Shown here: positions 13,601 to 25,600 of the stretch, piece after piece
Layout: each line of letters opens with the position of its first letter
Position numbering within the stretch: position 1 is the first letter of the stretch
Source of the DNA: Owenia fusiformis
Taxonomy: Eukaryota; Annelida; Polychaeta; Sabellida; Oweniidae
NCBI GenBank assembly: GCA_903813345.2
Contig: CAIIXF020000002.1
Location: 7,711,555 to 7,775,554 of the forward strand
Reading direction: 5' to 3'
DNA length: 64,000 nucleotides
Made by a program: the position numbers and the translations under genes
Notes under the pieces: generated by a model
What the model was told of the DNA's origin: nothing
The model's input: only the letters and a program-made list of their open reading frames with translations
Database searches by the model: none

Positions 13601-16600
13601 ATTTGATATAGTCACCAAAATTAAATGTTTCTAATGCTTGGAAGAGGAAATCATGGTTTAATGAGTCAAATGCTTTGAGGAAATCAATTGCGATTAGAGC
13701 GCCATCTGTGTTTCTATCATTTGTATAAAATATCGAATCTTCAATGAGTCTTGCTATTTCAGCCATATGTCTATCTTTCACAAATGCAGCTTGATCTGAT
13801 TGTATCAATTTATCCAAAAAAGCTTCAATTCTTTTATAAATTACTTTAGCTATTATTTTTGCATCGACATTAATAAGGGAAATAGGTCTTTGGTTTTTCA
13901 AAAATAGAGCATCTCTACCTTTTTTTGGAATAAGTTTCATTAATATTTCTCTTTGAGATGCTGACATTTCTTTTTTAGTGAAAGTAAAATTCATTGCCTC
14001 GATAAAAAAGCTCTTTATATTATTCCAAAAGAAAATATAAAATTCTATTGTCAGTCCATCGCTTCCCGGGGACTTATTTAATTGAAACGTTTGCATTGTC
14101 TTGAAGCATTCTTCGATTGTTATTTGGGACTCCATTGATAACTTATCCTTATTGGACAATTTAGTAATATTAACATTTTTAAAAAACTTATTTGCATTAT
14201 TGTCGTCAACTTTTGCGTTACTTTTAGAATACAGATTTTTATAAAAGTCTAAAATGTTTCTCTGAACAGTTGAAAAATCTTTAACTATATCACCCTTTGA
14301 ATTTTTAAGTTGTGTTATACTGTTTTTTGCAGCATTTTTCTTTTCAAGTTGCAAGAAATATTTTGTGGCTTTTTCGCCTTCGATAAAATTTTGCGATCTT
14401 GATCGAATCAGTTCTCCCTGTGTAATATATTCAAATATATTTTCAAGTTCTAATTGACATTTGTAAAATTCATCTTTAATGACTATATCATTGGGGCTGT
14501 TATCAAGTTGCTCTTGTAATTTTATCAGTTTATTTTCAAGATCTTGTCTACATTTTCTTCTAGCTTTTGCTTTTTGTTTAGAAAATTTAATTGAAAACTC
14601 TCTAATTTTATATTTTATGAAGTCCCAAACAACTCGTTTATCTTTGAGATCTTTTGACTCATTTGACCATATTTCAATGTTTTGAATTAATTCGGATTCA
14701 AAATCTTTATCTTTTGATAGGCTGTTATTATATCTCCAATGACTTGGACCTCTTTTAATATGAAGATTATTTAAACTAAGAGTTATTGGAGAGTGGTCAG
14801 AAAGAATACCAGTGTCAATATCCACCTTTTCAATATCATTTTGAAGGTCGTCCGAACATAACCATATATCCAGTCTACTCATTATTGCTAGTTTTTTTTG
14901 TCGCCATGTAAATCTTTTTACGTCTGGATTACGAACCCTATAAATATCAATTAAATCTAAATTCAATTTGAACTCATTAAAAAAGTCTATTACAGGTTTG
15001 TTTACTTTATGATTCCCGCCCTTTCTGTCAAGATTTTCGTCAAATATAACATTAAAGTCTCCTCCTAATATTAAACGTGTATTTTCTCGTGTCAGGTTTT
15101 CAATCTTTTGGGCTATATTAGTCCAAAAGGGTAATTTCTCTTGATCAATTGTCGGCCCGTAAATGTTTGTCAAAATAAAACGTTCATTTTGAATCGTAAT
15201 GTCTAGTATAATATATCTACCGTGTCTATCACATATCTGATCATTAATTTTTACATCAAGTGAATCCTTAATAAGTATCATTACACCTCTACTATTAGAC
15301 GTACCATGTGAAAAAATAATGTTACCATTCCACCTGTTTCTAAAATCAGTTTCTAATTCATGAGTAGTGTGTGTTTCCTGTAGAAATGTAATATCTTTGT
15401 TTTTACTTTTGACCCAATTCAAAATTTTATCTTTCTTTGATTGCCCTAGACCCCGGACGTTGAAAGATAACATATTAAAATTCATTATGGCTCTAGAATC
15501 CATTACCCATGTTTTTCAAAATATCAGCAGCCTCAGTGTGGCAAGTAAGATGTTGACATATATTGCTATCTAAAATACCAGATGAAAACATATACAAATT
15601 ATATCCTAAAATAACATTCAAAACACCACTCATTATACGTATCACACTCTCATACATTCCCACCATACATACATATAAAATACACACAATAATTTTAAAA
15701 GGATCCATCAACTTCTTTTAAGTTGAAATATATCGTTGATGTATCCTTTTTTAATCAATTCAGTCCACCAAAGCCAGCTCCTTTTTACTCAGCCTTTGTC
15801 TTGTCCCCCATTAGCCTTAAGAACAATTGGAATTTTACTAATGTCTGTATGTCTGTATGTCCTGTTATCGATGTGTAGCACATCTGCTATCATGAACGAT
15901 TTCTTATTCATGTTCCTTGCTTCTTTCATATATGGATATAACTTTTTTCTTCTCATATTCACTTCTTTGCAGAAACTCTCATCCATTCTATATGCTGATC
16001 CTTTACATTTTCTCCTTGCATCCCACACTCTCTGTCTGTCTTTAAACCAATGGAATTTGGCTGTTATAGCTCTGCTCTTTTGTTTGGTTCTCTCATTGGG
16101 TTTACCGGGTGGCACTCTATGTACTCTTTCGAATTTAATCTCAGTTGTGTCGATTTCAAGCTGTCTACTTATCATCTCCTTAACTTTCTCCTCACAATTC
16201 TCCTCATCAGACTCATCTATGTTGTAGAAATGTATGCTATCTCTTCTTGAGTAGGTGTCGTGGTGTAAAACTTTATCTGTCAGATCATCATACGCTGTTT
16301 TTGCTCTGCCAAGTTCATTATGTAGATCATTCACTTCCTTTTCCAGACATTTTATCTGTCTTTCATTTTTCTCTGCGGCTTCAGTTGCTTTCTGCGCTTT
16401 TGAGTCGACAAAATTTATTGACTTGTTAATTTCGTCCACTTTATTTTCAAGAGTATTCATGATTTCGGCTTTGTTGTTTTTCATGGTTTTTAGGACGTCC
16501 TCCACACATGTTTCGACTGTTTCCTTCATTATTGGAGTTATTGCTTTAACAATTATTTCAGTCATGGTTGTAACAAAATTCTGGTCTTGCAACAGATCCT

Positions 16601-19600
16601 CCCCTGTTATTTTTGTTTTTGGTGGCATTATGAGTATTCAGTCTTAGCGGTCAAAAATATGTATTAAATCGAATAGACAATTAATATCCAATAAAATCGT
16701 AGCTTAAATGAAACGCACAAATGGTTTGAAGTTTAGTGTCACTGCTTGAATATAGTGTTCGATTTTCGGCACTGATATTGGATGTATTGCAAGTGTCACT
16801 GAATTCGAGTAAACAAAGTCGTTGCTTGAACACGGCGTTCGAATTTCGGCACTTAGATGTACTGCTGACGTCGCTCAATTTGAATAAACATCATCAGTAG
16901 TTTCACTGTTTGAACATTGCGTTCGATTTTCGGCACTCAGATGTATTCCTTGCGTCGCTCAGTTCAAATGAAACAGTAGTGAGTAGTGTAACTGCTTAAA
17001 TATGGTATTCGATTTCGGCAACTATTATCGATTTACGGCAGTTGTCGTGAACTGAGTGGACAGCTTAGTGGTCAGTTTATGGTTAGTGGCACTACTTATA
17101 TGTATTGCAAGCGTTGCTTAATTCGAATAAACAGCTTCAATAATAAACAGTGATCAAGTTCAAGGTCATTAAAATTGATACGAACGGTTGGCCACCTGAA
17201 ACATTTATACTTTACATGCAAGTCAACAAAAGAACACAAAGATTTTGTTTAAATTTACCAAAGAGTGACAAAAAAGTTAATTTTATCTCATCACATAGAA
17301 TTCCTGAAGTTTTTTGTGAGTAAACTTCTAAATGTGATCAATTTGTTTATGCAAGACTTTGCTCTTTTTCATTTGAACAAGAACTCAGACATGATAGTTT
17401 GTATAAATGAATAAAGATGTGGGATGGGAGCCATACATGACCTATGCCCTCTTTGATTTTTATCATTTATTTTCAAAGTGCTGTGTTGTTCAAAGTGACA
17501 GGATTCATAAGACCTGGGATTTTGAGGAAAATATCTGGATGTTCAGATTTTGTGTAAATTTTGAATTTGGCCCTGCTTTTTCAATTTTCAAGTGATCTCT
17601 TGAGCCTTTTATATAAGGACTAGTCTCAGGATGAGGAAATTCCACCTTAGAAAGTAAGGGAACCTAGCTTCTTAAGAAAAAATATGATAGGCCTGCAATT
17701 ATAGACTAAGATCATCTTTCTGTTTCTTTTCTGTTTCTTTTCTCAATTCGCAAATTACTTCTCTGAACATGGTTGTTAAGAAAGCCTTTTGGTCTTGATA
17801 CACTGAATGAAAATGTCTACTTTCTGAATAAGGCAAAATGATAGACTAAACAATCAGGATGAACAAAATAACATCTTAGATTAACATCCTAATCTTAAAG
17901 ATATCATGGTTACCTAATCTTTCTAGGAAAAATGTAATAGGCTGAGCTTTCTGATCTGTGATAAGATACAGTAGCACCTGTGTAAGTGGAACACCCTTGG
18001 GACCACAAAAAAGTGTTCTTCTTGTGAGCTGTTCTGCTTACAGAGGTTCATTAATGCGTATCTCACATACGCTCTTATTCATCGGCTGATATATACGCAC
18101 GATTTGGTATTTTGTTCAGAATTGCATTCATTTTTTAACAAAATACTCAATCGTATGGGCGCCAGCCGATGTTCAATTTAGGTTTTCCACTTCTACTGCT
18201 TAGAGGTTATTGAAGATTGTACGATGAGAAAATGTCCATTAGAATAAAAAAAGAAGTCAATACAGTAAAACCTGTCTTAGTGAACACCTCTCTCTAGTGA
18301 ACACCTGTCTCTAGTGGACACCCTTCCTACGCACATAGTCCACTGACTTCTGTATAAATTACCCTCTCTCTAGTGAACACCTACCTACAGTGAACGTTTT
18401 TTCTTGGCAAAAAAATGTTCACTATACACAAGTTTTACTGTACTTTTTCAATTTCTGGAAAATCAAAAAAACCATCATCATCATGAATTCAGTTTGACCA
18501 ACAAATATTTGACCTCTTAAATTTTGATGCTTCTCTTGCATGTTATTTTGAAAAGAATTATAATGACTAAAACTCAAATAAAGAGAGGCCATATGATTAA
18601 AACTGACCCAATCTGAAATAAACAAGTTTTGTTCATCTTAAAGTATTTAAATGTTTTTCCATATGATATTGGACATTTTCCAAAGCTTTTTTATTTAAGT
18701 TTGATGAACTTAAATTTTCATTGCCACATGCAATAATTCAACATGTCTCTATCTAATTCAAAAATTTGTGTATTTATCACTAGCTCAGTACTTAAGTAGC
18801 AGATATTAAGGAATAAGTTCAAAATTTCCTGTTTGGTGCAAAATTTTATAGCTAATATATCGATAATGCTAAATGAGTGTTTTGAGGAGTGATATCAACT
18901 TGAATATCAAAAGAAGCTGCTCTCCTCTGGTTGGTTTAATTTACATAAGAAATCTTGACAATCAGGAATTCTGCAAGGCTTTTGATGGCTGGAAATGTAC
19001 TTGCTATAACATTTTGGTGAGGCTATTGGTGAGGCAGTGCCTCAATTGCCTCATGACAGGCTATAGCCCTATTTATGTTTATTATTCAATCATAACAGTT
19101 AAACATTTTTTTTAGTGGGACATTGTACGACAGAAGGCGGAGCTCTTGGCAGTCAGCAAATTCCGCTCAGTTACAACTGGCAACTGGGACACATTGGACG
19201 ATCTTAGGAATATATATGGGGACCCCATGCCTGAACCTGTGGTATGTATTTCATCCACTCACTCTGTTTCTCAGCATCAGATTGTGTCTTATCTTGCTTT
19301 AATTCCTTAAAAATTCTTGTGATTATTTATAAATTTTCCATCTATTCATAATGATCTCACCGATACTAAAAAATATAAATTGTTGTTTTTTTGTATTAAT
19401 AATGGATACCTTTCCTTGCCTTATTGTTTTGTCTACTGTAGAACATTTTTATTTGTTACCATAGCAATTATTAATATTAACATATTCTTATAACTTAATT
19501 ACACTATTCACCACTTAAGACGGTAAGAGTTTTGCATCATTTTATCACAAAACTAAATCTAAATATTTGTCCGAATCCTAATTGCTTTTAGAAAATCATA

Positions 19601-22600
19601 TTTTTTATTCAAAAAAGTTTTTATTTGTCGAGAAAGCATGTTTTTTATCAAGCGAATAATACTTACATATACTGGAATGAATTGCATGTCATTTTTATCA
19701 TTTATTCACCAACTTTTTGTTAATACTTTGCACAATTTATGACATACTGTAGTTGCAAATTTGCTATGTTCCACATCATTGTCCCCAGGATTTTCAGGGG
19801 GAGTGTGTCAACATCTAAAAAATGAAAATTCTTTATCATAGCTTTGCAATTGAAGCCCACTCTCCATTTCTTTTGCCAGAGCACATAATAAATTAGCTTC
19901 AAAAGGGAGGTGTGTTCACACCAAACACCCCCCCCCCTGCAGATACCCATGAATAGTAGTTTAGACATGTTAATTATCCCATCGAACGAAGTTCGGAGGG
20001 ATATAGGGAACGCCTCCGTCCGTCCGTCCGTCCGTCCGTCCGTCCGTACGTACGTCCGTACGTACGTCCGTCTGTCCGTCCGTCCGTCCGTCCGGGCAAT
20101 AACTCAAATACCGTTGGCCCGATTTTGATCATATTTTGTACACATATACCCTATGGGGCTAGAAGTTCTGCTCGAAAGCCGATTTTCAAAATGGCCGCTC
20201 ATTTCAAAATGGCGGCCATTTTAGTGTCGATTTTACAGTAATTTAGGTGCAATATGTAAAACTGTAATAGCAATATGTTTTAAATGTAAAAAAATTATAA
20301 AGGACATTAATAAAGCTACAAATGTAGATATTAAAGAAGCACATGGCAGCCATCTTGAAAAATGGCGGCCTTTACTCGTTATTTTACGATTTTTACTGTA
20401 ACTCGAAAAGTAGTGGAGCGATTTTGTTCATATTTGGTATGTGAATACTATAAGCATTGGACACTGTCTAAAGACAATTTTGGTAGAAGGCGGCCATTTT
20501 GAAAAATGGACGCCATTTTAACGTATTTTACTATAACTCGAAAAGTAGTGGAGCGATTTTGTTCATATTTGGTATGTGAATACTATAAGCATGGCACACT
20601 GTCCTATGACACTTTTGGTAGAAGGCGGCCATTTTGAAAAAAAATTTGAAAAATGGCCACTTATTTTAACATATTTTACTATATCTCGAAAAGTAGTGAA
20701 GCGATTTTGTTCATATTTGGTATGTGAATACTATAAGCATGACACACTGTCCAATGACACTTTTGGTAGAAGGTGGCCATTTTGAAAAATGGCCGCCATT
20801 TTAAGGTATTTTACTATAACTCGAAAAGGAGTGGAGCGATTTTGTTTATATTTGGTATGTGAATACTAAAAGCATGGTACACTGTCTAATGACACTTTTG
20901 GTAGAAGGTGGCCATTTTGAAAAATGGCCCCATTTTAACGTAATTCACTATAACTTTAAAAGTAGTGGAGCGATTTTGTTCATATTTGGTATGTTTCATA
21001 TTTTATATGTGAATACTATAAGCATGGCACACTGTCTAATGACACTTTGGGTAGTAGGCGGCCATTTTGAAAAATGGCCACCATTTTTACGTTTTTTACT
21101 ATAACTTGAAAAGTAGTGAAGCGATTTTGTTCATATTTGATATGTGAATACTTATGAGCCTTGCATACTGTCTCATGACACTTCAGATAGTAGGTGGCCA
21201 TTTTAAAAAATGGCTCTCATTTTTTACTATAACTCGAAAAGAAGTGGAGCGATTTTGTTCATGTTTGATATGTGAATACTTTAAGCATGGCACATTGGCT
21301 CATAAATCTTTGGGGAGTAGTCGGCCATTTTGAAAAATGGCCACCATTTTTATGTGTGTTATTTTACAAGTACATTTGTGTGATTTTTCAAAAATTTTAT
21401 AGGTGGCTACTTAAAAGCATATTATTTCTTCTGATGACAACTTGGCTAGTGAGCAACCATTTTGAAAATGGTGGCCTTTCTGGTGTGTTGTTTTATGATA
21501 ATTGCTATATATTTCGTTTGTAAAAATGCCAGTCATTTCTGTTCGATGGGATTCGCTACGCTTTGGCGTTGCCGTTGTTCTGGTTGTATCTTGTGCCTCT
21601 CATTAACTTTTTTCAGTTTGACTTATTGCATGTAAGGCATGGAGACATTGTTTTTTCTGTAACCAAAATGTATCACTGTTGTAACTTACCAAGTGCTGGT
21701 ATTTCGTCATCTACATGTCAATAACTCGTTATAATTCAGAACCTCTGTATGTTTGAAATCTGATAAGTTTACAAATGACATATAAGTTGAAAAAAAAAAT
21801 TAATGGACGATTTGAAACACTAATGACTTTTTAATGTCCAAATAAGCTTTCTTGCAAATTTACTAGGAGATGCTAATGCCAGCCAAGGTTAGGAGAAAAG
21901 CTTTCAGTTGAGCTCATGTTTACATTTCCGCATATCTTTTTCATTTTATGCAAATTTTCCATAAGAAATAATTCTAAAATATATACATATATATTTCTGA
22001 TTTCATAAAGGTATCAATAAAATCTTTTGTTAAATATTTTATTTTGATGAGATGTTTTGAATAACAGAAATATATTCCTCACAAACGTCCTTATCTTATT
22101 TAAAACAACATGTAATTTTGTAATAATATTGCTTATAATTTTTAGTTTTTCACCATAGAGAGTTGCTATGCACATACACAGGTTTAACTGTACACCATGT
22201 ATTGACAGTATTATGTACCAAAGTCATCAAGAAAAAAGTTTCTTATCGTATTACAAGGGTCTATCAAAAAGTGTCTTCCTGTTGTTTCTAGATTTTATAA
22301 TATCTTAGAGAAGTTGGATGCTCAAACTTTAACACGAGACAGAATTATTCATTTGTCTCTTTTTTGATCTATCCTGGGCTTATTTTTGCTTTAGATTCGA
22401 TAATGAGTTATTTTTACCATAGGGCATCATGAAGTACGCTAACGACCTTTGCTTTGGCAACCAGAGAGTGGCAGGATGTAATCCAAATACCATTAGACTT
22501 TGTACAGAACTTCCCGACAAGTAAGAATATTTCGTTTTTATGTCTCCACCAGAATTGGTGTGGTGACATATTGTTATAGTCTCCAACTTTTTGTAGAATG

Positions 22601-25600
22601 CTTTCGGCAGTAAGTGTTTAGCATTTGGCGGTTGGTGTCTGTAACAAATGGCAGGTTGTGACATTTTGTATGTTAATGCCTTGTTGTTGTTTTGGTAGCT
22701 TGAAGCCTAAAGCCAAGTAATGCCAAATTATTTCGTAAGCTAGAGAACAGAGAATGAAAACACTCAATTACTTGTCATTTTAATCTGTTTGCCTCATTAA
22801 TTGTTTACTTCATCTTTATTGATTGTTTACCATTTTCCCATTGAATGTTAACCACTTCCTCATTGTACATGTATATCATTTCTTCATTCCTTGTTTACCA
22901 CTATCATTGATTGTTTTTCACTTCTTTATTGATTGTTTACCACTTCTTCATTGATTGTTTACCCCTTCTTTGTTAATTGTTTACCAATTTTCCATTCATT
23001 ATCTACCACTTTCATACTGATTATTTACAGTATAATGTTGTTTGTTTCAGCATGGCCGTGACACCAGAAATATTACGTCCATTTTTGGAAGGTTGGCCCT
23101 TACCGCAGATCATTGAAGCTAAAAGATTGTTCATAGTGGACTACAAAATACTACAGGATCTCCCTACTGTGAATAACAACCCAGTGAGTGATGATATATG
23201 AAACAAATATTTCATTAAAGTATATACGAGGATGTGTTCCACTTATAGAAATTCATTTAACATTTAGTCAGTTGGTCTTGGGATTCTGAAAAGTGTTCTA
23301 ATAACAGAGGTGTTCTACTTGGCAGGTTTTCCATTATATTCATATATATTGTCTTCCTTGTGTAAATTACTTGGTGGCTAGCCAATTTTAAATTTTTTTT
23401 CATATTTATTTGCTATAATTCTGTTTTTATAACATATGCTGTATCACTATTTACATAATAATAATAAAAAAGTAATATTGGATAACATTAAGAAACGCTA
23501 CGTATGTATATTTTGTGTTTCTGTTTCTGTTTGGGATGAATTTAAAATTGAAGATAATGCACTAATGCAAAATTTTGAATTTTTAATGAAAAAGGTGAGA
23601 TTTAAACCTTGTTTCTATTTGTAGTTGTGCCATCCAATCGCATTGTTCTTCCTGACTGGAGAGAAAGAACTGTTGCCAATAGCGATACAACTAAAACAAA
23701 AGATGGGTGCAGATAACCCTGTAAGTCCCATTTACATATCATATTCAGTAAATAACTTTTTATTCACTGGGAGGCATTGATTATGGGATTGAGTGCTAAT
23801 TTTAACCATGGGCGTAGCGCCCGGTATGCTGGGTACGCACAGGCGTACCAGATGGTTGCAAATTCGCTCCAAATACAACCAAATTTCAAAATTTTCCTGG
23901 GGGAGAACCCCCAGATCCCCCTGAATGCTCGATTTTTGATTCACTCAACTCTTGTTCCCGTGGTGGTGGCGTACTTCTTAAAAAAATAGCGCTACGCCCA
24001 TGTTAACCAATGTACAGAATTGTATGCCATAATTTGAACCATGAGGATTAGTTTACAATAAATGCTGTTGTAAGACCGCAAAATTAAGATGAGGAAAGAA
24101 CAAGATCCTCTTTAGATTTGTAAGAAATAATCTTCTTATGAATTTATATGAGGGGTGTTCATAAAGTTCTTATAATATCTCTAATCTACTCTTATAGGTA
24201 TTCTTCCCAAATGATCCACCATTCACATGGCTTATGGCAAAAATGTGGTTCAATAATGCAGACGCCCAATATCACCAGGCCATATGTCATTTAGGTAAGT
24301 CTTGATTAAAACTATCTGAATGGTTGTGTTTTAAAATGAAAAATAGAATGGAAAAGAGTGGAATCAGCAAGGAATAAAGTAAACAGGCATGTAGTTAACA
24401 CTCTAAATTGTATAGAAATGCAAGAAAATCAGACACTTCATTCAAATTTTAGAGAGAAATGAGAGGAATCAGCAAGGAATAAAGTAAACAGGCATGTAGT
24501 TAACACTCTAAATTGTGTAGAATTGTTAGGAATATAGACAGTTCATTCAAATTTTAGAGAGAAAAGGGTGTTACAAGAGAAATTCAGACAAATATTGATT
24601 GAAGATGTATATCTCATTGTTCACTTCCTTTCCATGTTTTAATATCAAAAAAGTGGAATTAATTTAGATAATTAATAAAAACCTAAATTAATATTGAGAT
24701 TGTGTTTCTTTAATAGATTTAACAATTTGTTTCTTGCGTTGAATATTAAATTATTAATCACTCACTAACTTTTTCAGGATACACTCGAATGTTACCAGAA
24801 TCAATCGCCATAGCAACCAAGGCAAACTTAGCCCTTAAACATCCCATTTTTAAACTTCTTGCCCCTCATTTAGAAAACTACCTCCCTTGCAACTGGTGAG
24901 TCAGCTGGAGGTGCTAGGGACCCATAATTTAATTCCTTGCCCATAATGCATTGCTTGTATAGTTAGAAGCAGACGGTTTTATATTTCATAGAATTTCTCC
25001 CTTTACTATGCTTGTGATTACAATGATGCCACATGATTGTGTCCTATGACACAACCAATATCATGATGAAATATCATATGATATTAAATAATGTAAGCAC
25101 AAATTATTTTTGTTTTATTCTCCAGCCAATTCCATTGATATTTTTGGAAGTTGGGAAATAGAACCTTCTGCTCTCTTAATTAAGCATAATATAAGATGAC
25201 TAATTACTGTACTTTGCCCTAAGAAGGGATGAAGTAGTATAAGTCTGACCCTTCATTACCCCTTGATTTATCCCATGACACGGGTTTCCATCCTTCTGTT
25301 GCTCCATGGTACATTTTATAGTCCTCTTTCAAGACTGTGTCCATTACCACCTACCACTACCTGGACCTTCATTGATTTAAAAATGCTTTCTGATCTAATT
25401 GATCTGATGTTTATCCTTAAGGTCCTGCAAAATTTGTATATGAGTGAAATAAGTATACAAAATATTATTCCATCCCACTTTCCTCTCTCCCCCCACCTCT
25501 TATTGCACAGAGATCTCGGTTGTAAAAACAATGTTTGGTCTGCATGTATACTGTTGATGTGTTTTTTTGTGTGTCTTTGTGTGTCTGAGCTGACCTGTCC

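Larger units (their letters stand above)
11691..17193 (-). mobile_element. Full-length LINE (L1/Tx1-type), about 5.5 kb
   Basis: Read on the minus strand the order is: 5'UTR (16629-17193) with degenerate repeats of about 83 bp, ORF1 (16628-15789), a 285-nt spacer, ORF2 (15503-11805), a short 3'UTR and an A-rich tail (T/A-rich run at about 11691-11723 on the plus strand). A perfect 15-bp target duplication flanks it. Both ORFs are open over their full length, so it is probably a recent insertion and could be competent. It lies antisense inside the lipoxygenase intron 4629-19115. The ORF1 architecture and the YADD reverse transcriptase with an apurinic endonuclease point to the L1/Tx1 group; the exact clade needs a tree. 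Confidence 0.93.
19978..21575 (+). mobile_element. Helitron-like non-autonomous element carrying a hairpin array
   Basis: The left end atcccatcgaac is repeated inverted as gttcgatgggat at 21540-21551. The left side has a small hairpin (cgaacgaagttcg). The right side continues through a GC hairpin region to ttgttctgg followed by tt, compatible with a CTRR end and T target. Inside are a CGTCCG microsatellite and about eight units of roughly 135 bp. No transposase was seen. Similar inverted subterminal ends occur in the segments at 28201-37184. Confidence 0.55.

Noticed and set aside
15493-15711. 72-residue minus-strand frame between LINE ORF1 and ORF2
   Set aside because: Overlaps the start of ORF2 in another frame and has no domain; taken as inter-ORF spacer.
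19910-20128. SVRPSVRP-type frame
   Set aside because: Translation of the CGTCCG microsatellite.
23436-23624. 62-residue frame ending near exon 5
   Set aside because: It is intron sequence before the acceptor at 23623-23624; the frame ends at the exon border with unrelated residues.
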